Part shown: positions 40,922-49,940 of the stretch, piece by piece | Position numbering within the stretch: position 1 is the stretch's first letter | How the letters are laid out: each line of letters starts with the position of its first letter | DNA from: Clostridiales bacterium CHKCI006 | Lineage (GTDB): Bacteria; Bacillota_I; Bacilli_A; Erysipelotrichales; Coprobacillaceae | Reading direction: 5' to 3' | Assembly: GCA_900018345.1 (NCBI GenBank) | Contig: FCNA01000053.1 | Location: 1-54,827, forward strand | Length of the DNA stretch: 54,827 nucleotides | The notes under the pieces: generated by a model | Database searches by the model: none | What the model was told of the DNA's origin: nothing | The model's input: the letters and a program-made list of their open reading frames with translations, nothing else | Position numbers and translations under genes: made by a program

Positions 40922-41925
40922 AATTAAGACATATCGCCCTTATCGGCAGTCTGTTTCCCTTTCTTCTTGCGATAGTGCTTTTCTTTGGCGTGCTTATCAG
41001 TGCCGAGGACGACGACGGGGGCGGTGGCTCTTCCTCATGGGTAACGGGTATGAACCTGTCCGCAGAGGTCTTGAAACATCAGCCTATGGTGGAGAAATAC
41101 GCCAGAGAATACGGCATATCCGAGTACGTCCCCTATCTGCTGGCAATCATACAGGTGGAAAGTGGCGGGACAGCCGAGGACGTTATGCAGAGTTCCGAGA
41201 GCATGGGCTTACCGCCTAATTCCCTTGATACAGAAAGCTCAATCAAGCAGGGGTGCAAGTATTTTGCGTCCCTGCTTTCTTCAGCAGAAAGTCAAGGCAT
41301 AGAAGATATAAACGTCGTGGTACAGTCCTATAACTATGGCAGTGGCTATATCGGTTATGTAGCTAAGAACGGGAAAAAGCACAGCTTCACGCTGGCAGAG
41401 AATTTCGCCCGTGACAAGTCTGGCGGGAAGAAAGTCACCTACACGAACCCTATCGCTGTCGCACGCAACGGTGGCTGGCGTTATGGGTACGGCAATATGT
41501 TCTATGTGGAGCTTGTCAGCCAGTATCTCACGGTCAGTCAAGTATCGGGCGAGCTGGCACAGAAGATAATGAATGAAGCTCTGAAATATCAAGGCTGGGA
41601 CTATGTGTACGGCGGGAGCAATCCTAACACTTCATTTGATTGTTCGGGGCTGGTTCAATGGTGCTATGGAAAAGCTGGGATTTCCTTACCGAGAACGGCA
41701 CAGGCACAATATGACGCTACCCAGCATATCCCGCTTTCACAGGCACAGGCTGGGGATTTGGTGTTCTTCCACAGTACCTACAATGCGGGAACGTATGTAA
41801 CCCACGTCGGTATCTATGTGGGAAATAACCAGATGTACCACGCTGGCGACCCAATAGGCTACGCTGATTTGAACAATAGCTACTGGCAACAGCACCTTAT
41901 CGGGGCTGGCAGAATTAAGCAATAG
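40918..41925 (+). CDS. bifunctional wall hydrolase: lysozyme-like plus NlpC/P60 (Tn916 Orf14, CwlT-like)
   Basis: The enzyme opens the cell wall for the mating channel. An N-terminal membrane anchor (about 8-30) precedes a muramidase domain with catalytic Glu81 in IIQVESGG. The C-terminal NlpC/P60 endopeptidase has Cys242 (FDCSGLVQWCY) and His296 (VTHVGIYVG) as the likely catalytic pair. The length of 335 residues fits Tn916 Orf14 and B. subtilis CwlT. ATGA overlap with orf15. Confidence 0.95.
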   Translation: MKLRHIALIGSLFPFLLAIVLFFGVLISAEDDDGGGGSSSWVTGMNLSAEVLKHQPMVEKYAREYGISEYVPYLLAIIQVESGGTAEDVMQSSESMGLPPNSLDTESSIKQGCKYFASLLSSAESQGIEDINVVVQSYNYGSGYIGYVAKNGKKHSFTLAENFARDKSGGKKVTYTNPIAVARNGGWRYGYGNMFYVELVSQYLTVSQVSGELAQKIMNEALKYQGWDYVYGGSNPNTSFDCSGLVQWCYGKAGISLPRTAQAQYDATQHIPLSQAQAGDLVFFHSTYNAGTYVTHVGIYVGNNQMYHAGDPIGYADLNNSYWQQHLIGAGRIKQ

Positions 41926-41946
41926 AAAGAAAGGAATGGAAATATC

Positions 41947-42846
41947 ATGTTCAAGAAGAAAGAAAAACCGATAAAGGAAAAGAAAATCCGCACTATGAAA
42001 GTGGGGACGCATAAGAAGTCCGTCATTACCCTCTGGGTGGTGCTTATCGCAAGCGTGAGCTTTGGTGTGTATAAGAATTTTACGGCTATCGACCAGCACA
42101 CCACGCATGAGATAGAAACCATACAGCTCCGCTTGAATGATACCAACGGCATAGAAAATTTCGTGAAGAACTTTGCGAAGTCCTACTACACATGGAGCAA
42201 CAGCAAGGAAGCTATCGAAGCAAGGACACAGGCTATTAGTGCCTATCTGACACAGGAATTGCAAGATTTGAATGTTGATACGGTGAGAACGGATATACCG
42301 ACCAGCTCCACGGTCACGGACGTACTTATCTGGGACGTGGCACAGTCTGGGGAGAACGCTTTTACTGTTGCCTACGAAGTAGATCAGCAGATAAAAGAGG
42401 GCGACCAGACAAGGAATGTATCAGAAACCTATACCGTGACTGTCCATGTAGACGCTGACGGGGATATGGTTATTATACAGAACCCTACCCTTGCCCCTGC
42501 TATGGAAAAATCCAGCTACGAACCAAAGGCACAGGAAGCGGACAACAGCGTGGACGCTGATACGGTCAATGACGCTACGGCGTTTCTGGAAACATTCTTC
42601 AAGCTGTACCCTACCGCAACAGACAAAGAGCTTGCCTACTATGTAGAGGGAAACGCCCTTGAACCGATAAACGGGGACTATCTCTATTCCGAGCTTGTCA
42701 ATCCTGTATTCACGGCTGACGGCGACAACGTAAAAGTCAAAGTAGCTGTAAAATTCATTGACAATCAGACAAAAGCGACACAGGTATCACAGTATGAGCT
42801 GACACTTCATAAGGATAGCAACTGGAAAATCATAGATTGTATGTGA
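41947..42846 (+). CDS. TcpC/ConB-like conjugation protein (Tn916 Orf13)
   Basis: A bitopic membrane protein of 299 residues. A basic cytoplasmic N-terminus (KKKEKPIKEKKI) and one helix near 30-48 precede two NTF2-like extracellular domains, the fold of TcpC. It is needed to assemble the pore with the VirB4- and VirB6-like proteins. GGAATGG lies ahead of the ATG. It is the last backbone transfer gene before the cargo and is followed by a terminator. Confidence 0.92.
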   Translation: MFKKKEKPIKEKKIRTMKVGTHKKSVITLWVVLIASVSFGVYKNFTAIDQHTTHEIETIQLRLNDTNGIENFVKNFAKSYYTWSNSKEAIEARTQAISAYLTQELQDLNVDTVRTDIPTSSTVTDVLIWDVAQSGENAFTVAYEVDQQIKEGDQTRNVSETYTVTVHVDADGDMVIIQNPTLAPAMEKSSYEPKAQEADNSVDADTVNDATAFLETFFKLYPTATDKELAYYVEGNALEPINGDYLYSELVNPVFTADGDNVKVKVAVKFIDNQTKATQVSQYELTLHKDSNWKIIDCM

Positions 42847-42854
42847 CAAAAATA

Positions 42855-42880
42855 AAAGGGGCTTAATAACTAGCCCCTTT
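42855..42880. terminator. terminator between orf13 and the tetR-type gene
   Basis: AAAGGGGC (42855-42862) and GCCCCTTT (42873-42880) form a perfect 8-base stem. The right arm touches the stop codon of the convergent regulator. It marks the edge of the cargo region and can act on both strands. Confidence 0.75.
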
Positions 42881-43466
42881 ACACTGTCCCCCAGATATAA
42901 CGTATTAGGTCGTCCATGAAACGGTCAATAGACTGGTCAGCAACGTCAGGATTAAGAATATTTTTGTAAGTATTTATAATAGCAATACCTTTCATATAAT
43001 TTACAAATATTTTCCAATCACAATCTGGTTGTTTATCTGGTATCATACCTAATATCCAGAGAGAAGTTTGTTCGTCATTAGAGACATTTAGAAGATATTC
43101 TTCCGGCCATGACGACATAAGTAAAGTAATTTCTTCCTGTGACATATAAGATAAAATATTTACATCATTATGTATCATATCGTATAGCCATTCTTTGAAA
43201 GCTTTTTTTGTAAGCTGATTGTCTGGAGTTAAGCGCTCAATGAGTTTTTGCCGTTCAATATTCCTTTCGTATAACATGATTTGATAAGTAAATTCCTCTT
43301 TGTTCTTGAAAAAATTATAGAATGTTCCCTTGGCTATTCCACAACTTTTTGTCAATTCATCTATCGTCATACGTCGATAGCCATATTTTTTTATCAATTC
43401 AAACCCTTGAGATAATAATTTTTCTTGTAGTTTCATTTTTTGTTCGTCTGAAAAAATAGCAGGCAT
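42879..43466 (-). CDS. TetR-family repressor of the transporter cassette
   Basis: A 195-residue protein. The N-terminal TetR helix-turn-helix is clear (YGYRRMTIDELTKSCGIAKGTFYNFFKNKEEF). The C-terminal ligand-binding part is not similar to a family I know. It is divergent from the ABC/ECF operon, and a perfect 8-base-arm palindrome overlaps its upstream region, the standard arrangement for autoregulation and local control. The inducing ligand is probably the transported compound or a related one. Confidence 0.87.
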   Translation of the reverse strand: MPAIFSDEQKMKLQEKLLSQGFELIKKYGYRRMTIDELTKSCGIAKGTFYNFFKNKEEFTYQIMLYERNIERQKLIERLTPDNQLTKKAFKEWLYDMIHNDVNILSYMSQEEITLLMSSWPEEYLLNVSNDEQTSLWILGMIPDKQPDCDWKIFVNYMKGIAIINTYKNILNPDVADQSIDRFMDDLIRYIWGTV

Positions 43467-43483
43467 AAATACATCTCCTTAAA

Positions 43484-43505
43484 ATATGAACAAAATAGTT
43501 CATAT
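43484..43505. promoter_or_regulatory. probable TetR operator
   Basis: ATATGAAC (43484-43491), spacer AAAATA, GTTCATAT (43498-43505) is a perfect palindrome lying 4 bases upstream of the regulator's AAGGAG. Binding here would block its own transcription and, being in the shared intergenic region, may affect the divergent operon. Confidence 0.65.
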
Positions 43506-43562
43506 AGTCATATTGTGATTGTAACAATCTGAAAAAAATCTGTCAACCATTATAGATAGCTC

Positions 43563-43591
43563 TTGACATGGCGATTAGACAGTGCTAACCT
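43563..43591 (+). promoter_or_regulatory. possible promoter of the ABC/ECF operon
   Basis: A consensus TTGACA (43563-43568), a 17-base spacer and a poor TAACCT (43586-43591). TATAAA lies just downstream but with too long a spacing. A weak -10 with a good -35 fits a controlled promoter. Confidence 0.45.
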
Positions 43592-43592
43592 T

Positions 43593-43626
43593 ATAAATGA
43601 CCATTAATACAATTACGGTCATTTAT
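43593..43626. promoter_or_regulatory. second palindrome in the operon leader
   Basis: ATAAATGACC (43593-43602), a 14-base spacer and GGTCATTTAT (43617-43626) form perfect 10-base arms directly downstream of the putative promoter. It is not related in sequence to the first palindrome. It may be an operator for another regulator or an RNA hairpin just ahead of the ribosome site (GGAAGGAGG). Confidence 0.5.
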
Positions 43627-43651
43627 TCTATTTGAAAGGAAGGAGGATTAT

Positions 43652-45388
43652 ATGGAACAAAAAAGTTGTAATCCAATTGTAGAAGTCTTTGCTTATGCGA
43701 CGGATAAGAAAAAAGTTGTTTTCTCTATTTTGTTAGCAATCATTTCTGTATTTGGTGGCTTAATTCCTTATTTTTCTTCCGCTAATCTTGTCATAATGAT
43801 AATTCAACAAAGATTAGCTATGGAAGAAATTGTATTCTGGGGAGGGCTTGCAATGGCAGGATATATTATAAAATCTATTTGCTATACGTTCTCTTCGGGT
43901 TGCTCTCATGAAATGGCATATAGTATTTTGGCTGAAATTAGAACGAAGCTCACTAATAAATTGCTTCGTGTTTCTTTAGGAAATGCTGAAAAAAAGACGG
44001 CTGGTGAGTATAAGCAAATTCTAATGGATGAGGTTGAACACCTTGAATATCCTTTAGCCCATATGATACCAGAATTAACATCACATATTTTAGGTTTTGT
44101 TGTGATGATAGTAACAATGTTTATTTGTGGGTGGCAACTCGCTCTTGCTTCAATTGGAACATTGGTTTTAGGCTTTCTAATATATGGACTGATGATGTCT
44201 GGAAAAGATGTAATGAAAATGTTTCAAAAATACACAAAAGACAGTGAAATGATGTCTAGCTCTATGGTGGAATATGTTGGTGGAATGGAGGTTATAAAAG
44301 CTTTCGGACAAACAGCGTCTTCTATGGAAAAGTTTAGAACAGCGGTTTTATCATTTTGTACTTCTATGAAAGATTGGTTTGCTCATTGTCACCCTTATTT
44401 AGCAGGGTTTTATGTTATTACACCAAATAGTTTGTTATTGGTTATGCCAATAGGCGTTCTGTTAATGGCAAACGGAGTTATCTCTCTTGAAATGTTTATT
44501 TTCTGTATGTTTTTATCCTTTGGTATAGCAGAACCAATTATTAAAATTATGGAGTTTGCAGACCACATTATGGCAATCACGACGACTATGGGAAAAGTAG
44601 ATGAAATCCTTGCTATGGACAATCTTCCTGAGGGAACGGATTTACTACATGATATCGACACAATCGAAGCAAAAAATATTCATTTTGGATATACGAATGA
44701 TAAAGAAGTTATTCATGATGTAAGTTTTACCATAAAAAAAGGACAGCGTGTAGCATTTGTTGGTAGCTCTGGTTCTGGAAAATCTACACTTGCAAAATTA
44801 TTGGTACGCTTCTATGACGTGAGTTCTGGAAGTATTCAAATTAACGGTGTAGATATACGTAATTACCCATTACGACAGTTAATGGATAAAATCAGTTTTG
44901 TTACACAGGATAATTTTCTTTTTGATATTTCTATTATGGAAAATATCCGTGTAGGAAATCCAACATCTTCTGATACTGATGTAATGTTGGCTTCTAAAAA
45001 AGCTACTTGTGAAGAATTTATAGAAATGTTTCCGGCAGGCTACGATACAAAAGTTGGAGACGCTGGAGCAAAACTATCGGGTGGACAAAGACAAAGAATT
45101 GCAATCGCTAGAACAATTTTAAAAGACGCTCCATTAGTTATTTTAGACGAGGCTTCGGCTTTTATTGACCCAGAAAACGAAGATAAAATTCAAAAGTCTA
45201 TTGAAGCTCTTACTGAGGGAAAAACTCTGATTATGATTGCACACAGATTAAATACTGTTATGAATTGTGATTGTATCTATGTAGTTGATAATGGGAAAAT
45301 CATTGCAAGTGGAAGTCATAATGAATTAATAGAACATTGTTCCGTCTATCAGAAGTTATGGAAACATAATCGTGGGGAGGTGAACTAG
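43652..45388 (+). CDS. ABC transporter, exporter fold, first half (YbtP/IrtA-like)
   Basis: A half-transporter of 578 residues. Six transmembrane helices lie in about residues 20-310, and the nucleotide-binding domain in 335-575. Walker A is GSSGSGKST, the signature LSGGQRQRIAIAR and Walker B LVILDEASAFIDPENE. The IDPENE form and pairing with a second half-transporter and an ECF system resemble YbtPQ/IrtAB-type pairs, which import metal-siderophores despite their exporter fold. AAGGAGG lies ahead of the start. It has no separate solute-binding protein. Confidence 0.88.
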   Translation: MEQKSCNPIVEVFAYATDKKKVVFSILLAIISVFGGLIPYFSSANLVIMIIQQRLAMEEIVFWGGLAMAGYIIKSICYTFSSGCSHEMAYSILAEIRTKLTNKLLRVSLGNAEKKTAGEYKQILMDEVEHLEYPLAHMIPELTSHILGFVVMIVTMFICGWQLALASIGTLVLGFLIYGLMMSGKDVMKMFQKYTKDSEMMSSSMVEYVGGMEVIKAFGQTASSMEKFRTAVLSFCTSMKDWFAHCHPYLAGFYVITPNSLLLVMPIGVLLMANGVISLEMFIFCMFLSFGIAEPIIKIMEFADHIMAITTTMGKVDEILAMDNLPEGTDLLHDIDTIEAKNIHFGYTNDKEVIHDVSFTIKKGQRVAFVGSSGSGKSTLAKLLVRFYDVSSGSIQINGVDIRNYPLRQLMDKISFVTQDNFLFDISIMENIRVGNPTSSDTDVMLASKKATCEEFIEMFPAGYDTKVGDAGAKLSGGQRQRIAIARTILKDAPLVILDEASAFIDPENEDKIQKSIEALTEGKTLIMIAHRLNTVMNCDCIYVVDNGKIIASGSHNELIEHCSVYQKLWKHNRGEVN

Positions 45389-47134
45389 ATGAGAAATTTA
45401 ATGAAAGGGTTCTTTCGTCTATGCGGTGAAAAAAGTATTCGTATTAAGCAAAGTATTATTTTCGGTTTTATAGACGGCTTATTTGAGTCTTTTCCATTTT
45501 TAGCTGTTTTTTACTTGTTTCATAGATTAGGTATATTAAATTGGGAAGTTACTTTATTAACATTAACAGACGTTCTAATCATTACGGGAATATTTTTAAT
45601 AGGTGTTGTTGGACGCTGGATAATGAAATATTTTGTATATACATTTCAAAGTGTAGCTAGTTATGACGCAGTAGCAACAGCACGTCTTTCTATTGGCGAC
45701 CATTTAAAATTAGCACCTATGGGATATTTCACCTCTCATAGTATTGGAAATACTGTGACGACTTTAACTGATGATTTACATTATATAGAACAAAATTCAG
45801 CCAACATTTTAGAAAAAACAATCAATGGCTGTATTAATGTTTTTGTGTTAATGATAGGGGTTTCTATTTTTAATTGGAAAATAGGAATTGTATTTTTAAT
45901 AGGTTCAATATTATCACTCGTGATTATTTCTTTTATGCAAAGTGCAAGTTTAAAAACTGCTACTATTTCTAAAGAATTTCAAAATCAAGCAAATAATAAA
46001 GTTATTGAGTATTTACGTGGACTTTCCGTTTATAAATTATATCCGGAAAGCAAGAATACATCAAAAGAAATGATGAACGTATTTCAGCGTTTAAGAGATA
46101 GTTCCTACAATATGGAAAAATCGTTTATAGGTAAAAGTATGATGTTTCTTTTAGTGGAACGCTGTGTATGTGGGTTGATTATGATATTGACAGGGATATT
46201 TGTTCTCCAGAATTCTATGTCGATTGAGAATGCTGTGATTATGTTTGTGGCAGTCTTTATTATTTACAAACCATTAGAAAACTTGGGGTCTATGACAGGA
46301 ATGATACGAATGATGGAAATATCATTAAATAGAATTGAGAATATGCAAGAAGTTCCCATTATGAAAGGCGGTAACAAGTCTAGTTGTGATTATAGGATTG
46401 AATTGGAAAACGTCTCCTTTAAATATGAAGACGATCAGTTAGATGTTATTCATGATTTATCATTGACTATTCCTGCTAATTCGTTAACTGCTATTGTTGG
46501 AGCTTCTGGCTGTGGGAAAACGACCTTAACACGATTAATTGCTAGATTTTGGGATTGCACATCTGGAAGTGTAAAAATCGGTGGCGTAAATGTTAAAGAT
46601 ATTGATATAGAGGAATTATACTCCTATTTTAGTATCGTTTTTCAAAACGTATTCTTATTTAATGATACTATTGAAAATAATATTAAGTTTGGAAATCCAA
46701 ATGCTACACATGAAGAAGTTGTGGCGTGTGCAAAAAAAGCTTGCTGTCATGAGTTTATAGAACAGCTTCCTAATAAATATGAAACAATTGTTGGTGAGAA
46801 TGGTGGAACATTATCGGGTGGAGAAAAGCAAAGAATTTCTATTGCTCGTGCAATTTTAAAAGACGCACCTATCATTTTATTGGACGAAGCAACAAGCAGT
46901 GTTGACCCTGAGAATGAATGGTTGTTACAACAAGCTATTAATGAACTTGTCAAAGGAAAGACGGTTATTATGATTGCTCATAAAATGAAAACTATTATGA
47001 ACGCAGACCAGATTGTTGTTATGGATAAAGGCAAAATCCACGGTTTAGGTACTCATGAGGAATTATTAGGTACTGACGCAATTTACACAAAATTCTGGAA
47101 CGCCAGAAAAAATGCTTCAGAATGGCAGATATAA
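45389..47134 (+). CDS. ABC transporter, exporter fold, second half (YbtQ/IrtB-like)
   Basis: A partner half-transporter of 581 residues starting on the base after the first one's stop codon. Membrane domain in the first 310 or so residues. The nucleotide-binding domain has GASGCGKTT, LSGGEKQRISIAR and IILLDEATSSVDPENE. The two halves differ enough to form a heterodimer. Together with the ECF genes downstream they make one operon. Substrate cannot be read from sequence. Confidence 0.88.
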   Translation: MRNLMKGFFRLCGEKSIRIKQSIIFGFIDGLFESFPFLAVFYLFHRLGILNWEVTLLTLTDVLIITGIFLIGVVGRWIMKYFVYTFQSVASYDAVATARLSIGDHLKLAPMGYFTSHSIGNTVTTLTDDLHYIEQNSANILEKTINGCINVFVLMIGVSIFNWKIGIVFLIGSILSLVIISFMQSASLKTATISKEFQNQANNKVIEYLRGLSVYKLYPESKNTSKEMMNVFQRLRDSSYNMEKSFIGKSMMFLLVERCVCGLIMILTGIFVLQNSMSIENAVIMFVAVFIIYKPLENLGSMTGMIRMMEISLNRIENMQEVPIMKGGNKSSCDYRIELENVSFKYEDDQLDVIHDLSLTIPANSLTAIVGASGCGKTTLTRLIARFWDCTSGSVKIGGVNVKDIDIEELYSYFSIVFQNVFLFNDTIENNIKFGNPNATHEEVVACAKKACCHEFIEQLPNKYETIVGENGGTLSGGEKQRISIARAILKDAPIILLDEATSSVDPENEWLLQQAINELVKGKTVIMIAHKMKTIMNADQIVVMDKGKIHGLGTHEELLGTDAIYTKFWNARKNASEWQI

Positions 47135-47147
47135 AGGAGGAAGAAAG

Positions 47148-47732
47148 ATGAACAATGCAAAGTTAAACGGAAAAGATTTGATTACAACAGGTATTTATAC
47201 GGCGTTATATATAGTAGCACTTTTTGTTGCCAGTGTTGCAAACGTAACACCTTTTACTTTTATGTTTTATCCTGCGGTGGCTTCATTGTTGGGTGCGGTA
47301 TTTTTTATCATGTTAGCAACAAAAATACAGAAAGTTGGTGCAATTATTATTTGGGGTATTATAGTTGGTCTTCTGTATATGGTATTGGGAATGGGAATGA
47401 CCCTTCCATTTGCTATTGTTGGAGCAATTATCGCACAAATAATTATTACCAAAACAGGTTATACCAATTTTAAAATGACTACACTTGCGTACATAATTGT
47501 ATCTGTTTTCTTCATCGGTGGATATGCTCAATTATTTGTTACAACAGAAAGTTATCTTGCTGAGTCCGTAAATCGTGGACTTTCGCAGGAATTTGTTGAC
47601 GGACTGGCAAGTTATGCAACAGTACCATTTTTGATTATTATGATTGTTGTTTCAGCGGTATTTGCCCTTTTGGGCTGTTTATTGGCGAAGAAGATACTTA
47701 AAAAACATTTGGTGAAAGCAGGTGTCCTGTAA
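47148..47732 (+). CDS. ECF transporter substrate-specific S component (MptD/Trep_Strep family)
   Basis: A 194-residue membrane protein with about six helices, including VTPFTFMFYPAVASLLGAVFF and IVGLLYMVLGMGMTLPFAIVG. The layout matches the MptD/Trep_Strep group of putative S components. AAAGGAGGA precedes the ATG at 47148. Its stop overlaps the T component start. S components choose the substrate, so this gene holds the key to what the cassette transports. Confidence 0.83.
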   Translation: MNNAKLNGKDLITTGIYTALYIVALFVASVANVTPFTFMFYPAVASLLGAVFFIMLATKIQKVGAIIIWGIIVGLLYMVLGMGMTLPFAIVGAIIAQIIITKTGYTNFKMTTLAYIIVSVFFIGGYAQLFVTTESYLAESVNRGLSQEFVDGLASYATVPFLIIMIVVSAVFALLGCLLAKKILKKHLVKAGVL

Positions 47733-48427
47733 TGGGACACCTAACTTTAGATGTAAGAACAAAGCTATTGCTTATTTTATATTCGAGTATTGTTGTATTT
47801 GCATTTTATTCTTTTTGGCTGGAAACGATTTTAATTATTTTACTCGGTACTATACAATTTTTATCGAAGAAAAGTCTCGTTAGTTTAAGGCTCATTACAC
47901 TATATGTTATATTTGTTTTACTTCAAATTTTCTTATTACCTAAACTGACAGGGACGCTCTTAATGATGACTTCATTTTTTGTGGTGTCTTTCCGTAGACT
48001 GTTTCCATGTTTTCTATCGGGAATTTTATTGATTAATACAACAACAGTATCAGAACTAACCTCCGGGTTAAGTAAGTTAAAAATACCTCGTCAAATAATT
48101 ATTCCTTTGACAGTTACTTTACGTTACATTCCAACGGTTAAGGAAGAGTTCGGATATATTAAAGATGCAATGAAAATCCGTAAATTTAAAATAAGAAAGG
48201 ATAAATTTTTTTCAGATATTTTACAGCATATAGAATGTTATTATGTCCCTCTTCTTGTATCTGCTTCTCAAATTTCAGATGAATTGTCAACAAGTGCTGT
48301 TACAAGAGGAATAGAAAATCCTTGCAAAAAGACGTTTTTACACCCATGCTCTTTTGGCAAATTTGATGTAATCATTGTATCTATGTTAGTGATTGTACTG
48401 ATTTGTATTATAAATGGAACTTTTTAG
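47732..48427 (+). CDS. ECF transporter T component
   Basis: EcfT is the membrane scaffold that couples the ATPases to the S component. The 231 residues have hydrophobic helices in the first half. Two cytoplasmic coupling helices include the short basic motifs DAMKIRKF and SAVTRGIE, the latter of the Ala-x-x-Arg-Gly kind seen in EcfT proteins. TAATG overlap with the S gene and an overlap with or close approach to the A gene point to one operon. Confidence 0.85.
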   Translation: MGHLTLDVRTKLLLILYSSIVVFAFYSFWLETILIILLGTIQFLSKKSLVSLRLITLYVIFVLLQIFLLPKLTGTLLMMTSFFVVSFRRLFPCFLSGILLINTTTVSELTSGLSKLKIPRQIIIPLTVTLRYIPTVKEEFGYIKDAMKIRKFKIRKDKFFSDILQHIECYYVPLLVSASQISDELSTSAVTRGIENPCKKTFLHPCSFGKFDVIIVSMLVIVLICIINGTF

Positions 48428-48440
48428 GAGGTATGATGTT

Positions 48441-49904
48441 TTGATCGAATTAGATAATGTATCTTATCAATACAAGGGGAGCGACACCACAAACCTAAAT
48501 AATTTTAGCTTAACAATACAAAAAGGAGAATGTGTTCTTTTGTGTGGTAAAAGCGGGTGTGGTAAAACAACTGTAACAAAATTGGTGAATGGTATTATCC
48601 CTTATCTTTCCAATGGGGAAAAACAAGGGCTGGTTAAATTGAACAACCAAAATATAGAGAATATTCCTATGTATAAATTGTCACAGATAGTAGGCTCAGT
48701 GTTTCAAAATCCTAAGTCACAGTTTTTTAATTTAGATACTGATAGTGAGCTTACTTTTGCTTTAGAAAATCAAGGATTACCTGTGGACAAAATTAAAGAA
48801 CGTTTAGAAGAAGTAACTAATAAGCTTGCCATTCATCATTTGAGAAAACGTAACATATTTGAATTGTCAGGTGGCGAGAAACAACTGATTGCTATTGCTT
48901 CTGTATATATGGCTAATCCAGAAATATTCGTATTAGACGAACCGACAGCAAATTTAGATTTGCTGGCAATAGATACCTTGAAAGAAATCTTACTCTATAT
49001 GAAGCAAGAAGGAAAAACAATTTTAATTGCAGAACACCGTTTATCTTATCTGAAAGAAATTGTAGATAAAGTTGTCTTTATGGAAAACGGCTTTTTAAAA
49101 GAAATATATACCAATAAGGAATTTTACAATTTAAGCGATAGCAAAAGAAAGTCATTGGGTTTACGACGTCTTCATGATGAAATAGAGGAAGTGTCGGGCA
49201 ATAGGTATACAAAAAAAGAAATTAGCGTTTGTTTAAATAATATCAGTATTTCTTACGGGAAAAAATCTATTTTAACGAATATTTCTTTAAAGGCACACAA
49301 AGGAGATATTATTGGTATAACGGGCAGTAATGGCATTGGTAAATCGTCTTTGTGCCGTACAATTTGCGGATTACATTCTTTGACAAAGGGTAATATTACT
49401 TATTCTGAAAATTTGGCGAGAATACCAATTAGATTGCAGATGAGCTATTTAATTATGCAGGACGTTAATCATCAGTTGTTTGGTGAAAGTGTTGAGGACG
49501 AGTGTATGATGAATAATGATACCGCTACTGTAAAACAAATTGAGGATATATTAAAAATTATGGATTTGTTTTCCTATCGCAAAAAACACCCTATGGCACT
49601 ATCGGGTGGTCAAAAACAGCGTTTGGCTATTGCAATAAGCTTATTGCTAAAAAAAGATATATATATTTTTGACGAACCAACAAGTGGCTTGGATTATGTA
49701 TCAATGTGTTCTGTAAGAGAACAAATTATTTCTCTTACAAAAAAAGGGGCAACTGTATTTTTGGTAACTCATGATATGGAATTATTGGATACACTTTGTA
49801 ATCGTTGTTTATTCCTTTGTTCAGATAAGATTGTAGAAATCTTCCGAGATAAAAATAATTATAGTGTTCATGTAAAAAGGATGTTGCTAGAAAACAGAGA
49901 ATGA
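48441..49904 (+). CDS. ECF transporter fused A components (two ATPase domains)
   Basis: A 487-residue protein with two complete ATP-binding domains in one chain, in place of separate EcfA1 and EcfA2. The first has CGKSGCGKTT, LSGGEKQLIAIAS and IFVLDEPTANLD. The second has GSNGIGKSS, LSGGQKQRLAIA and IYIFDEPTSGLD. Start at TTG 48441 is chosen because AGGAGG lies 9 bases upstream. An in-frame ATG at 48414 is inside the T gene. The fusion suggests a dedicated group I-type transporter rather than one shared with other S components. Confidence 0.9.
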   Translation: MIELDNVSYQYKGSDTTNLNNFSLTIQKGECVLLCGKSGCGKTTVTKLVNGIIPYLSNGEKQGLVKLNNQNIENIPMYKLSQIVGSVFQNPKSQFFNLDTDSELTFALENQGLPVDKIKERLEEVTNKLAIHHLRKRNIFELSGGEKQLIAIASVYMANPEIFVLDEPTANLDLLAIDTLKEILLYMKQEGKTILIAEHRLSYLKEIVDKVVFMENGFLKEIYTNKEFYNLSDSKRKSLGLRRLHDEIEEVSGNRYTKKEISVCLNNISISYGKKSILTNISLKAHKGDIIGITGSNGIGKSSLCRTICGLHSLTKGNITYSENLARIPIRLQMSYLIMQDVNHQLFGESVEDECMMNNDTATVKQIEDILKIMDLFSYRKKHPMALSGGQKQRLAIAISLLLKKDIYIFDEPTSGLDYVSMCSVREQIISLTKKGATVFLVTHDMELLDTLCNRCLFLCSDKIVEIFRDKNNYSVHVKRMLLENRE

Positions 49905-49940
49905 TAAGAGTACATACATAATGCGAAAGTTGGTGATAAC

